DNA from: Koleobacter methoxysyntrophicus
GTDB lineage: Bacteria > Bacillota > Thermosediminibacteria > Koleobacterales > Koleobacteraceae
Direction: 5' to 3'
Length of the DNA stretch: 64,000 nucleotides
NCBI RefSeq assembly: GCF_017301615.1
Contig: NZ_CP059066.1
Location: forward strand, 2,802,888 to 2,866,887
The notes beneath the pieces were generated by a model. That model searched no databases. It saw only the letters and a list, made by a program, of their open reading frames with translations, and was not told the DNA's origin. Position 1 is the first letter of the stretch; every line of letters starts with the position of its first letter. Below are positions 1 to 8,425 of this stretch, one piece after another. The position numbers and the translations under genes are program-made.

Positions 1-342
1 AGCAGTATGTGTTTGTCATGTGGCAACAGAATGGCACCCAGCATTGAGGCAGATACTACTAAAAAGCCTATCTTCATATTTGCAATTCCTGCTATCTGAT
101 TGCTGCTTATAACACCCATAATAAAGCCAAAGATTACTGTTATAAATGAGCTTGCAAGGATAATTATTAAGATCATTAACTTATTAATATTTGGCAGATT
201 CAATATCCACAGCATAGTATATGCCTGGACAAGGGGGAGCAAAAAGCCTATAAGGCTTTTGCCTACTACAAATTCAAACCCAGTCATAGGTGTAACATTT
301 AAAGCGTTCAAAGTTTTTGACCGCTTTTCTTCAATAACCGTC
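1..342 (-). pseudogene. ABC-2 type transporter permease, 5'-truncated fragment
   Basis: The minus strand is open from about base 342 to the window edge. It reads like the middle of an ABC-2 export permease: a VIEEKRSKTLNALNVTPMTG motif, then GFEFVVGKSLIGF and three hydrophobic segments. In this family the EEK...TL..L..TP motif normally follows a long extracytoplasmic domain, so roughly the first half of the protein is missing. No start codon with a ribosome site lies upstream, because azlD DNA begins there on the other strand. The 3' end lies outside the window. Either the gene was cut by a rearrangement or the assembly is joined wrongly here. Confidence 0.6.
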
Positions 343-392
343 CTGGCATCAGCTGCTGGTGCAGTCTTTTTTCTCAAGGAGGGTGAAGCATA
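343..392 (+). pseudogene. azlC: azlC 3' remnant
   Basis: The last 16 or so codons before azlD read LASAAGAVFFLKEGEA and then stop. The stop overlaps the azlD start as TAATG, which is the usual arrangement of azlC-azlD. The hydrophobic GA..FFL ending resembles AzlC C-termini. Upstream of about base 343 the plus frame carries only the antisense of an ABC permease, so the rest of azlC is absent. The assignment of so short a tail rests mainly on the coupling to azlD. Confidence 0.4.
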
Positions 393-713
393 ATGGATAA
401 TATATCGTTTGATCATCTCTGGCTGGTTGTAATTGCAATGGGAATTGTAACCTATCTTCCCCGAATGCTTCCAATGGTTCTGCTTCAGAAGGTCAAATTA
501 CCACCTTTTATAAATCGTTTTTTAGGGTTTGTTCCTTTTGCCGTTTTGGGTGCTCTTATTTTCCCCGGTATACTTTTTTCAACGGGGAATATACCATCAG
601 CAATTTTCGGTGGAATTATTTCGATTATCATTGCATTGTTAGACGTTAATCTGATACTGGTAGTTCTTGGGGGTATCCTCAGTGTATTTGTATGGCAGGT
701 GCTTATCCAATAG
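393..713 (+). CDS. azlD: AzlD-family branched-chain amino acid export subunit
   Basis: This is a 106-residue membrane protein with four hydrophobic segments and the family motif TYLPRMLPMVLL near residues 20 to 31. AzlD partners AzlC to export branched-chain amino acids. The normal length for AzlD is about 100 to 110 residues. The ATG overlaps the stop of an azlC tail (TAATG), which implies translational coupling, but a full azlC is not present in the window. Without its partner the protein is probably not functional as annotated elsewhere. A repeat copy begins directly after its stop codon. Confidence 0.85.
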   Translation: MDNISFDHLWLVVIAMGIVTYLPRMLPMVLLQKVKLPPFINRFLGFVPFAVLGALIFPGILFSTGNIPSAIFGGIISIIIALLDVNLILVVLGGILSVFVWQVLIQ

Positions 714-788
714 TCCAAATTAACAGTCGCTTATGTGTTTGCCATTTACTCAACTAGACTTGCCGTATCCTGAGTAAAGTATATAGCC
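714..788. repeat. MITE-like repeat, right-end fragment
   Basis: The 75 bases after azlD match the right half of the fuller copy at 40663-40851. The shared blocks are CCAAATTAACAGTCGCT, TTGCCATTT, GACTTGCCGTATCCTGAG and AAAGTATATAG. The terminal inverted repeat reads GGCTATATACTTTACTCAG on the minus strand. The left end is missing. Confidence 0.7.
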
Positions 789-812
789 ATTAAATAACTT
801 TTTTGGGACAAT

Positions 813-835
813 AAAAAAGCACCGTAAACGGTGCC
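813..835 (-). terminator. Intrinsic terminator of the LysM gene
   Basis: On the minus strand GGCACCGT-TT-ACGGTGC forms a tight hairpin followed by TTTTTT. It lies about 60 bases past the stop of the LysM gene. Confidence 0.8.
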
Positions 836-894
836 TATTAAACGTTAATTCTGACTGCTCCCCGCAACAAGTGACGGGGCTTTCGCCTAAATTT

Positions 895-1263
895 TTAGTA
901 ATAGTCATAATGAGGATCATCAGCAGCCGGAACAATTATAATCTGACCGGGATAAATTTTATTAGGGTCCCTCAATCTGTTTCTTCTTAATATGGCATTA
1001 ACTGAAGACCCGAATCTCCTTGCTATTACTGTCAGTGTATCACTCCTTTGAATTTTATACAGAATTTCTCTTCTTTCAGGCGGAGGTAACATAAAAGGAG
1101 GTATCGGTTCCGGGTGGCAAACAGGAACACCAACAATCTGGCCTGGACATATTCTTCCGGGGTCCGGAATATAATTAGCTCTCCTTATGGCATCGATGGT
1201 AGTTTCAAATCGACGCGCAAGAATATATAAAGAATCTCCGGGCTGCACAACATATACTATCAA
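895..1263 (-). CDS. Double LysM-domain protein
   Basis: This 122-residue protein is made almost entirely of two LysM domains, about residues 2-48 (YVVQPGDSLYILARRF ... PGQIVGVP) and 67-113 (YKIQRSDTLTVIARRF ... PGQIIIVP), joined by a proline-rich linker. LysM domains bind N-acetylglucosamine polymers such as peptidoglycan or chitin. No signal peptide or membrane anchor is visible. Small double-LysM proteins without export signals occur in spore-formers, often as spore-coat-associated proteins, so that role is possible but unproven. The start is a TTG behind a strong AAAGGGGGA site. It has its own terminator and is probably monocistronic. Confidence 0.85.
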   Translation of the reverse strand: MIVYVVQPGDSLYILARRFETTIDAIRRANYIPDPGRICPGQIVGVPVCHPEPIPPFMLPPPERREILYKIQRSDTLTVIARRFGSSVNAILRRNRLRDPNKIYPGQIIIVPAADDPHYDYY

Positions 1264-1323
1264 TTTAAATTCCCCCTTTCTATAATAATATATTATTCAG
1301 AAGGGGGAACAGGGTTAACATTT

Positions 1324-2805
1324 TTATGCTATCCTTATAAAATCCTTTTTCCTGCTTATTGCTTCTTCATAAAGCTCTATATATTCCGAACCTGCCTTAT
1401 ACCATGAAAAATCAAGCTTCATTATATGTTTCACTAATCGGTGCCACCGCTGAGGATATTCATTGTACAGTTTTAATGCCCTTTTTAGTGTATTAATCAT
1501 AGCTCCTGCATCGTAATTTTCAAAAACAAATCCGCTCCCGTTCCCTGTTTCGAAATTGTAGTCAATAACGGTATCGGCAAGCCCGCCCGTAGCCCTTACA
1601 ACAGGAACAGTGCCGTATCTCATGCTGATTAGCTGACCCAGGCCACAGGGTTCAAAACGAGAGGGCATGAGAAACATATCCGCCCCGGCATAGATCTTCT
1701 GGGCGAGAATGCCGTTGAATCCTATGAACAGCCCCATTTTTTCTGGATATCTTCCCTTAATATCAGATAAAGCTCCCTCATAATAGGGATCTCCTGCACC
1801 CAGAATTACCAGCTGTATATCTAATTTCATTAATTCATCTATAGCCTGCAAAATTAAATCTATACCCTTCTGGTCTACGAGACGGCTAACTACCCCAATT
1901 ACAGGAATATCTATTATAGGTAGTCCCATCTCCCTTTGAAGGGCATATTTGTTTTCCTTTTTATCTTCCGGTTCGTCTGCCGAGTAGTTTTTATATATTC
2001 TAGGGTCTGTTACCGGATCAAATTCATGGATATTTATTCCATTAACTATTCCGTAAAGGTCTGCTGCTCGCTTTCGTAAAATCCCATCCATACCTTCCCC
2101 GAATTCAGGGGTTTTGATTTCTTGAGTATAACGTTTACTCACGGTATTTATTATATCTGAATACAAAATCCCTGCTTTCATGAAGCTAACATCTCCGTAA
2201 AACTCCAACCTATCAGGATGAAAATATTCGTTTCCCACCTCAAGGAATCTTAATATATCCTTACCGAACCTGCCCTGATAGCGGAGGTTATGGATGGTGA
2301 AAATAGTAGCCGTATTTTTGTAAAATCCATCCCTGTATTTTTCTTTTATTAAAAATGGTATGGGACCGGTATGCCAGTCATTACAGTGAACTATATCCGG
2401 CTGGAAATTAATCTTGGGCAGCAGTTCCAGTAACGCTTTGCAGAAAAAAGTAAACCGCTCAGCATCATCCTGATAGGCATATATGTTTTCACGCCGGAAA
2501 TACTGGTAATTATCTATAAAATAAACAGTTACATCCTTTATTCCCCGTTCCAGCCGGGCTTCAATTTTACCCTCCCTTATTATAGCAGTTTCTTTACGCT
2601 CACCCATCAGAACCGGAAAATCCATAATGGTTGTTACATTCTCACCTATGCCGCTATATCCGGGCATGACAACCCTGACTTCATTTCCCATAGCTGCCAG
2701 GGCTTTTGGAAGGGCTCCTGCTACATCAGCAAGACCACCTACTTTAATAAATGGAGAAACTTCGGCAGCAGTAAATACAACTTTATAATGCCTATCAATG
2801 CTCAT
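1324..2805 (-). CDS. glgA: Glycogen synthase (ADP-glucose type, GT5)
   Basis: This 493-residue GT5 enzyme transfers glucose from ADP-glucose to the growing alpha-1,4-glucan. The N-terminal KVGGLADVAGALP loop (about residues 21-33) is the ADP-glucose-binding KxGGL motif. The C-terminal domain has MPSRFEPCGLGQLISMRYGT and the RATGGLADTV stretch, with the catalytic Glu in EPCGLGQ. The length is normal. It is not accompanied by glgB, glgC, glgD or glgP here, which is unusual because these usually form an operon. The ATG follows a GGAGGATGG site, and a sigma-A-like promoter lies at 2908-2936. Confidence 0.95.
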   Translation of the reverse strand: MSIDRHYKVVFTAAEVSPFIKVGGLADVAGALPKALAAMGNEVRVVMPGYSGIGENVTTIMDFPVLMGERKETAIIREGKIEARLERGIKDVTVYFIDNYQYFRRENIYAYQDDAERFTFFCKALLELLPKINFQPDIVHCNDWHTGPIPFLIKEKYRDGFYKNTATIFTIHNLRYQGRFGKDILRFLEVGNEYFHPDRLEFYGDVSFMKAGILYSDIINTVSKRYTQEIKTPEFGEGMDGILRKRAADLYGIVNGINIHEFDPVTDPRIYKNYSADEPEDKKENKYALQREMGLPIIDIPVIGVVSRLVDQKGIDLILQAIDELMKLDIQLVILGAGDPYYEGALSDIKGRYPEKMGLFIGFNGILAQKIYAGADMFLMPSRFEPCGLGQLISMRYGTVPVVRATGGLADTVIDYNFETGNGSGFVFENYDAGAMINTLKRALKLYNEYPQRWHRLVKHIMKLDFSWYKAGSEYIELYEEAISRKKDFIRIA

Positions 2806-2907
2806 TTACATTCCATCCTCCTCTGAAATTTTTGCAGTTTGTGGAGAGGGCAATATTGAATTCTTAATTGACCTTATATGTTATTATTTTGTGAAATGTC
2901 GCCATAA

Positions 2908-2936
2908 ATTATTTATTAAATCCTCCCTATTGTCAA
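2908..2936 (-). promoter_or_regulatory. Sigma-A-type promoter for glgA
   Basis: On the minus strand TTGACA and AATAAT are separated by 17 bases, about 100 bases upstream of the glgA start. Confidence 0.6.
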
Positions 2937-2952
2937 AAAGTTTTTGATAATG

Positions 2953-2983
2953 AAAAAGAGAACCTTATTACTTAAGGTTCTCT
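2953..2983 (-). terminator. Terminator of the mgtE operon
   Basis: GAGAACCTT and AAGGTTCTC form a perfect 9-bp stem around a 7-base loop, followed on the minus strand by TTTTT. It lies 20 bases after the stop of the downstream mgtE. Confidence 0.85.
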
Positions 2984-3002
2984 TGTATAGTTACACCGAA
3001 TT

Positions 3003-4361
3003 TCAACTCTGCAATATATACCCTATAAATAAACTCGCAGAACTGAAATATACTGTAAGACTTATGATATCTAACGTAGTGGTAACAAAAGGCCCTGATG
3101 AAACGGCCGGGTCTTTACCCAGTTTATTTAAGGTCAATGGTACAAAAGTACCTAAAACCGCTGCTACCGTAAGGGTAAGGGTCATTGAAATACCTACTAC
3201 CAACCCGAGGGCAGGTATCCCCTGCCAGAGATATGCAATTAATGCTGCGATAATGCCGCATATACTTCCTAAAATAAGGCCTATGAACCCCTCTCTTATT
3301 ATATTTTCCCATAACTCTCTCACATTAATCCGGTTGGTTGCTATCCCCCTAACCACAACAGCCGAAGATTGGGTTCCAACGTTTCCGCCCATATCCATCA
3401 ACACAGGGATAAAAAATGAAAGGGCTACTACGGCTTCCAGGGCTTTTGAAAACCCGCTAATAACAGCTCCTGAAATAATTTCACCGAACAGGGCTATCAA
3501 TAGCCACGGCAGTCTTCTGTATGCCCTATACCACGGGGATATTCCTTCAATATCTGTCCGAGAATCTGTACCTGCCAGCTTTAAGATATCTTCTGTAGCC
3601 TCTTCTTCCAACACATCCATGACATCATCTACTGTAATAATTCCAAGCAATCTGTTCTCTTTATCGACAACAGGCAGCCCTAAAAAACCATATTTTTCAA
3701 AAACTCTGGCAACGTCTTCCTGGTCCATGTTTACATCCACTTTTTTCACATCGGTTAACATTACATCTTCGAGGGTTAATTCGGGGTCTGCCAGGATGAG
3801 GTCCCGTAGAGATACAACCCCTTTAAGGTGCTTCTCTTTGTCGGTTACATAAATATAATAGATGGTTTCTGCATCAGGAGCCATTTCAGGGAGTTTTTCC
3901 AAAACATCTCGAATTTTATAGCCAAAGGGAAAAGCTACATATTCAAGGGTCATCAAGCCGCCTGCAGTATTTTCCTCATATTTTAGTAGGTTCCGGATAT
4001 CCTCCCTTTCTCTTATTTCAAGAAGGTCAAGCCATTTTTGGGAAAATTCAGCAGGTAGTTCTCCTAGAAAATCCGTAATTTCGTCAGCAGACATCTCTTT
4101 CAAGAGATGGGTCATATATTTGTAAGGTAGGTTGTTTAAAATATAAAACCGCAAATCATAATCCAGTTCTTCAAGTACCAGTACTGCCTTATCAGGAGGG
4201 AGGGAATTAAAAATATAGAGTCTTTTTTCATCAGGAATTTTTTCGAGTAATTCTGCAATATCGGCAGGATGCTGCTCTTCCAGATATTCCATGAGCATAT
4301 TTTCATTGTTTTCTTCTATAAGGTTTAGAACTTCTTCTGGAGTTAAATCTTTAAAAACCAC
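3003..4361 (-). CDS. mgtE: MgtE magnesium transporter, second tandem copy
   Basis: This 452-residue MgtE-type Mg2+ channel has an N-terminal superhelical domain (about 1-135, with repeats such as HPADIAELLEKIP), two CBS domains (about 140-265) and five membrane helices. The pore signature MDMGGNVGTQSSAVVVRG lies in the third quarter. MgtE is normally a homodimer whose cytosolic domains close the pore when cellular Mg2+ is high. It lies 17 bases behind the other mgtE and shares its M-box leader. The two proteins are clearly similar but not identical, so this is an old duplication. Confidence 0.95.
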   Translation of the reverse strand: MVFKDLTPEEVLNLIEENNENMLMEYLEEQHPADIAELLEKIPDEKRLYIFNSLPPDKAVLVLEELDYDLRFYILNNLPYKYMTHLLKEMSADEITDFLGELPAEFSQKWLDLLEIREREDIRNLLKYEENTAGGLMTLEYVAFPFGYKIRDVLEKLPEMAPDAETIYYIYVTDKEKHLKGVVSLRDLILADPELTLEDVMLTDVKKVDVNMDQEDVARVFEKYGFLGLPVVDKENRLLGIITVDDVMDVLEEEATEDILKLAGTDSRTDIEGISPWYRAYRRLPWLLIALFGEIISGAVISGFSKALEAVVALSFFIPVLMDMGGNVGTQSSAVVVRGIATNRINVRELWENIIREGFIGLILGSICGIIAALIAYLWQGIPALGLVVGISMTLTLTVAAVLGTFVPLTLNKLGKDPAVSSGPFVTTTLDIISLTVYFSSASLFIGYILQS

Positions 4362-4378
4362 AATTATCCCCTCCTTCG

Positions 4379-5734
4379 CTATACTAAATTAAAGAAACAT
4401 GTAGCCAAACTGAAATAGATCATGAGGGTAGTTATATCCACCACTGTAGTTATAAATGGACCTGATGCTACAGCAGGATCTATTTTCAAAGCATTCAATA
4501 TCATAGGGATAATCATGCCGATTAATGCTGCTAATGTCAGAGCAACTCCCATGGCGGCACCTACAACTAGCCCAAGATTGGGATTCCCCTGCCACGCCAA
4601 AGCTATAATGGTTAAAATGGCCCCGCAGATTATCCCGACAATAAGGCCTGCCTTAGCCTCCTGAAAGATATAGCTAACAAAATTTCCGGCAGTAATCTCA
4701 CCCGTTGCCAGTCCCCTAACAGCAAGAGCCAGGGATTGGGTTCCCACATTTCCCCCTGTGGCCATCAGTACGGGGATAAAAAAAGCCAGTGCTATCACAG
4801 TTTCCAAGGTAGATTCAAAGCCCTTTATGACACTTCCTGCTATCAAATCACCAAACAGGCATATTAGGAGCCACGGCAGGCGTTTCTGTGCAGCCTTTAA
4901 AGGGGAACCCGTTAGGATTATATCTTCTTCCGCCGTTATACCTGCCAGTTTGTGGATATCTTCTGTAGTTTCTTCCCTCAGGACATCAAGGGCATCATCT
5001 ACTGTAATAATTCCCATAAGCCTCTGGTCAGAATCAACTACAGGGATAGCTAAAAGGGAATATTTTTCAATGGCCCTTGCAGCATCCTCCTGGTCATCAT
5101 CAACATGGACACTCACAACTTTTTTATGCATTATATCCTTTACTATCATATCTCTTCTGGCGCTAATCAGCTCCCTGAGGGAAAGGACACCAACCAGATG
5201 ATGGTCACGATCAACAATATAAAGGTAATAAATGGTTTCAGCCTCACGCCCGAATTTCCTTACCATATTGATAGCTTCCGGGACAGGAGTATCCTCAGGG
5301 ATGTAGACATAGTCTGTTGTCATTATCCCCCCTGCACTATCCCTGGAAAGTAAGAGGAGGCCTTTTACCTTTTCCAGTTCATCCATTGGCAGCTTTTTTA
5401 AAAGCTTTTCTACCTTTGACTCGGGAAGTTCCTGAAGCAGGTCTATTATCTCATCCACAGACATCTTTTCAAGGATTTCTGCCTTTTCCTTTTCTGCAAG
5501 AGAATCTATAAGGTCTATCTGTATTTCAGGTTCTAACTCATCAAGGACCTCTGCCGCTTTTTCATAATCCATTAGCTTAAAAAGGGCCTTTTGGCTGCCG
5601 TTCTGTATATCTACCAGCAACTCTGCTATATCGGCAGGATGGAGGTATAAAAGCAGTTCTTTTATTTCTGCCACTTTACCCCTTTTTAGCATGGCTTTTA
5701 TGCTCTTTGTTAAATTGATGTTGCTTTTGTCCAA
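4379..5734 (-). CDS. mgtE: MgtE magnesium transporter, first tandem copy
   Basis: This 451-residue protein has the same layout as its downstream neighbour: N domain (1-135), CBS pair (140-265) and a C-terminal membrane part with ATGGNVGTQSLALAVRG. It is the first gene after the M-box riboswitch and terminator, so its transcription should rise when Mg2+ falls. The start is TTG behind GGAGG. The ribosome site can pair with an upstream CCTCCCT stretch, which suggests a possible second, translational control. Confidence 0.95.
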   Translation of the reverse strand: MDKSNINLTKSIKAMLKRGKVAEIKELLLYLHPADIAELLVDIQNGSQKALFKLMDYEKAAEVLDELEPEIQIDLIDSLAEKEKAEILEKMSVDEIIDLLQELPESKVEKLLKKLPMDELEKVKGLLLLSRDSAGGIMTTDYVYIPEDTPVPEAINMVRKFGREAETIYYLYIVDRDHHLVGVLSLRELISARRDMIVKDIMHKKVVSVHVDDDQEDAARAIEKYSLLAIPVVDSDQRLMGIITVDDALDVLREETTEDIHKLAGITAEEDIILTGSPLKAAQKRLPWLLICLFGDLIAGSVIKGFESTLETVIALAFFIPVLMATGGNVGTQSLALAVRGLATGEITAGNFVSYIFQEAKAGLIVGIICGAILTIIALAWQGNPNLGLVVGAAMGVALTLAALIGMIIPMILNALKIDPAVASGPFITTVVDITTLMIYFSLATCFFNLV

Positions 5735-5740
5735 ATTCCT

Positions 5741-5810
5741 TCCTCCCTTCCATGGAGGGAGGATTATTTCCTGCTTGAATAGAGGCTATGTGGAAGAAAT
5801 CCTCCCCCCT
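5741..5810 (-). promoter_or_regulatory. Two overlapping, mutually exclusive hairpins covering the mgtE ribosome site
   Basis: In the leader between the M-box terminator and mgtE, GGAGGATT can pair with AATCCTCC, extended by TTCC with GGAA. The last bases of that arm also belong to CCTCCCT, which can pair with AGGGAGG. The latter is the mgtE ribosome-binding site. The two stems cannot form together, so one hides and the other frees the site. Function is inferred from pairing only. Confidence 0.4.
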
Positions 5811-5902
5811 TCATATTATTGTTTTCCAATATTAAGTTTTTAATGCTACTTCCAGGGTCAGGATCCATCCCAATCACCTCCATTTAATTCACATCTCATG
5901 AA

Positions 5903-5936
5903 ATAAATAAAAAGCCTTTTTAACAAGTAAAAAGGC
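5903..5936 (-). terminator. M-box expression-platform terminator
   Basis: GCCTTTTT and AAAAAGGC form an 8-bp stem followed by a T-rich run on the minus strand. The 5' arm with its loop (CCTTTTTACTTGT) can instead pair with ACAAGTGAAGG in the 3' strand of the M-box closing helix. This gives the textbook antiterminator alternative. Confidence 0.85.
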
Positions 5937-5946
5937 ATAAAAAACA

Positions 5947-6109
5947 ACCCTTCACTTGTCTAGTTTTTAGCACTGTATGACTTTGGGTAAAATACCCAGC
6001 CACATTAGGTAAAGCCTTAATCCGACAGTACCTGTTGACCCATTGGTGTCTCTCGACATTTCCGGGCAGTGGCATATGCTCATACAGGAGCCTCACCTAA
6101 CTGAAGGTA
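5947..6109 (-). ncRNA. M-box (ykoK) Mg2+ riboswitch
   Basis: The minus strand carries the characteristic conserved blocks in order: TTAGGTGAGGCTCCT, CCACTGCCCGGAAA, GTCGAGAGACACCAATGGGT, CAGGTACTGTCGG and AAGGCTTTACC. The ends ACCTTCA and TGAAGGG close helix P1. With Mg2+ bound, P1 holds the strand that would otherwise disrupt the terminator at 5903-5936, so transcription stops before the two mgtE genes. Low Mg2+ lets read-through occur. Both the sequence match and the downstream gene agree. Confidence 0.97.
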
Positions 6110-6127
6110 TCATATTATCTTACCTTT

Positions 6128-6157
6128 ATTGTATCTTTAATAAAGGTATTATGTCAA
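6128..6157 (-). promoter_or_regulatory. Promoter of the M-box-mgtE transcript
   Basis: A consensus TTGACA and a TACAAT box are separated by 18 bases on the minus strand, about 20 bases before the conserved start of the M-box. Confidence 0.8.
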
Positions 6158-6197
6158 GCAGGTAAAAGAAAAAAGCCCGATTAACCCCAGCAGACTG

Positions 6198-8048
6198 CTA
6201 ATGAAAGAACTCATATACTGTCTCTGCTGTCTTTTTGTTCATCCCTTTGACCTTTTTCAGCTCTTCTATTGAAGCCTCTCTTATTCTCTTAATAGAACCA
6301 AAGGCTTTTAAGAGGGCCTTTTTGCGAACCTTTCCTATACCCGGAATCTCGTCAAGGATTGATTTAAGATTACGTTTTCCCCTCAACTCCCTATGAAAGG
6401 TTACGGCAAATCTGTGGGCTTCATCTCTTATTCTCTGAATAAGATGCAGGGCAGGAGAATTAGAAGGTAAAATTAAAGGATCTGATTTACCGGGCAGGAA
6501 TATATGCTCGAATTCTTTTGCTATACCTATAGCAGGTATATACTTAAGCCCCAGTTCTTTCAATGTTTCCTCGGCAGCATTTAACTGGCCTTTGCCCCCA
6601 TCTATAAGTATTAGATCAGGGAAGGTAGAAAACTTGCCTTCTTTGTCATTTATACCCTCTTCTTTAAGAAAAGTTCTTTCTTCAAGGCCCCTTTTAAACC
6701 TCCTATAAACTACTTCCTTTATGCTGGCAAAATCATCAGGACCGCTGACGGTTTTAATCTTAAACCGCCGATAGTCTATATTTTTAGGCTCTCCGCCTTC
6801 AAAAACTACCATAGATGCTACCGGTTCATGACCCTGTATATTTGAAATATCAAAGGCTTCTATCCTGTACGGTATATCGTCAAGATCCAGCCAATTCTTT
6901 AATTCTTCAAGAGCTATATTGTTTTTTTCCCTTTCTTTTTCAATACTGCTGATCCTGTGTTCCAGGTTTATCCGGGCATTCTGAATTACCATCTCAAGGA
7001 GTTTCCTTTTCTCACCCCGCCGAGGGGTTTTAATATTAACCCTGCTCCCCTTCTTTTCTGACAGCCATTCCCCGATTAATTCCATATCCTCCATTTCGTC
7101 CTGGAGGATGATTTCCCGCGGAATAAAAGTTGTACTAGCATAAAACTGTTTTACAAAGGAACCGAGTATATCCTTAAGTTCATGGGTCCCGGTACCCGTA
7201 AGGAAAAAGGTTTCTTTGCCGACCAGTTTCCCCTTTCTTATGAAAAATAGCGCTGCACACATATTAGATTCATCACCGGCACACCCTATTACATCCTGAT
7301 CGATCATTTCTGAAGATACTATTTTCTGCTGTTCCATCATTTTTTGTACGGCTAATACCTGATCCCTCAGTTCAGCAGCCCTTTCAAAATCCTGAATTTC
7401 AGCAGCTTTTTCCATTTCCGACACAAGCCTGTTTCCCAGCACATCATACCTGCCATTTAAGAACATTATTACATCTTTTATATGGCTGTTATACCTTTCT
7501 TCATCTATATACCCCTGACAGGGGCCTCCACATCTCTTGATATGGTAATTCAAGCATTCCCTTTCCTGCAGTGGAACCTTTTCGAGACTTTTTTTGCAGT
7601 TCCTTACAGGGAATATTCTCCTTATCAGTTTAACAGTATCCTTTACCGCCCCCATATCCGTATAGGGACCGAAATATTTTGCCTTATCGTTCTTCATTTT
7701 TCTAACAATTAAAATCCTGGGAAACCTCTCATCCGTGGTAATCTTGATGTACGGGTAATTTTTATCATCCTTAAGGAGAATATTATACCTAGGCCTGTAT
7801 CTTTTTATAAGGTTGCATTCAAGGATTAAGGCCTCCACTTCTGTATCTGTCACAATATATTCAATATCATTGAGTTTATTTCTAATGGCTTCATTCTTTA
7901 CCGAGTTATTCGAAGAAATAAAGTACGACCTGACACGGTTTTTCAAAGATTTAGCTTTACCTACATAAATAACCTTTCCCTGCCGGTCCTTAAAAATATA
8001 GACACCGGGTCTTGAAGGAATGGTTTTAAGGGTTTCTTCAATGTTCAA
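6198..8048 (-). CDS. uvrC: UvrABC excinuclease subunit C
   Basis: This 616-residue UvrC makes both incisions flanking a DNA lesion after UvrB hand-over. It has the N-terminal GIY-YIG nuclease domain (about 10-95: PGVYIFKDRQGKVIYVGKAK), a UVR motif that binds UvrB (about 205-240, DFERAAELRDQ), the RNase H-like endonuclease domain (about 375-535) and a C-terminal helix-hairpin-helix pair (about 555-616, IPGIGKVRKKALLKAFG). The length is normal. It stands apart from uvrB-uvrA by about 5 kb and has its own promoter. Confidence 0.97.
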   Translation of the reverse strand: MNIEETLKTIPSRPGVYIFKDRQGKVIYVGKAKSLKNRVRSYFISSNNSVKNEAIRNKLNDIEYIVTDTEVEALILECNLIKRYRPRYNILLKDDKNYPYIKITTDERFPRILIVRKMKNDKAKYFGPYTDMGAVKDTVKLIRRIFPVRNCKKSLEKVPLQERECLNYHIKRCGGPCQGYIDEERYNSHIKDVIMFLNGRYDVLGNRLVSEMEKAAEIQDFERAAELRDQVLAVQKMMEQQKIVSSEMIDQDVIGCAGDESNMCAALFFIRKGKLVGKETFFLTGTGTHELKDILGSFVKQFYASTTFIPREIILQDEMEDMELIGEWLSEKKGSRVNIKTPRRGEKRKLLEMVIQNARINLEHRISSIEKEREKNNIALEELKNWLDLDDIPYRIEAFDISNIQGHEPVASMVVFEGGEPKNIDYRRFKIKTVSGPDDFASIKEVVYRRFKRGLEERTFLKEEGINDKEGKFSTFPDLILIDGGKGQLNAAEETLKELGLKYIPAIGIAKEFEHIFLPGKSDPLILPSNSPALHLIQRIRDEAHRFAVTFHRELRGKRNLKSILDEIPGIGKVRKKALLKAFGSIKRIREASIEELKKVKGMNKKTAETVYEFFH

Positions 8049-8148
8049 TGGTACTCGCTCCCTCTCCGGAAGGTAATAACGGGCTTACTCCATGTTTTTC
8101 TGAAATCCATTCTACTGTTATCCTTCCACAGTACGCCGTTCCCATATA

Positions 8149-8177
8149 ATTTTATCATATAAAATTTTATTTCACAA
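8149..8177 (-). promoter_or_regulatory. Promoter for uvrC
   Basis: TTGTGA and TAAAAT are separated by 17 bases on the minus strand, about 100 bases upstream of the uvrC start. Confidence 0.6.
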
Positions 8178-8356
8178 TAAAGATACCTAAAGGCCAGAGC
8201 TGACGCTAAAAAATGCTTAAAAATCCTTTATCCTTCACGATTTCATTCAGAAAATAACGCGAAAAGTTTTTACATTAATATTCCTGTAAACCTTGATGGT
8301 TCTGTGTTTCAAAATTCATGCTTCATCTGCTTAAAGGGTTTTGTTCGACATTAGTT

Positions 8357-8386
8357 TAGATATTTTTATTATCGCTTTCATATAAT
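8357..8386 (+). promoter_or_regulatory. Possible promoter of the permease gene
   Basis: A perfect TATAAT lies 40 bases before the permease start, but the -35 region (TAGATA) is weak. The rest of the 8178-8425 gap is AT-rich. I see no RNA motif, repeat or small gene in it. Confidence 0.35.
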
Positions 8387-8425
8387 TTGTAAAAGAACGG
8401 AATTTTATTTTGAAGGAGGTAAATT

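Noticed and set aside
100-393. Plus-strand 97-codon ORF before azlD taken as a full gene
   Set aside because: Most of it is antisense to an ABC-2 permease; only the last codons look like azlC.
2944-3852. Long plus-strand ORF of 302 codons opposite mgtE
   Set aside because: It is the antisense shadow of a well-conserved mgtE, with no ribosome site and no recognisable domain.
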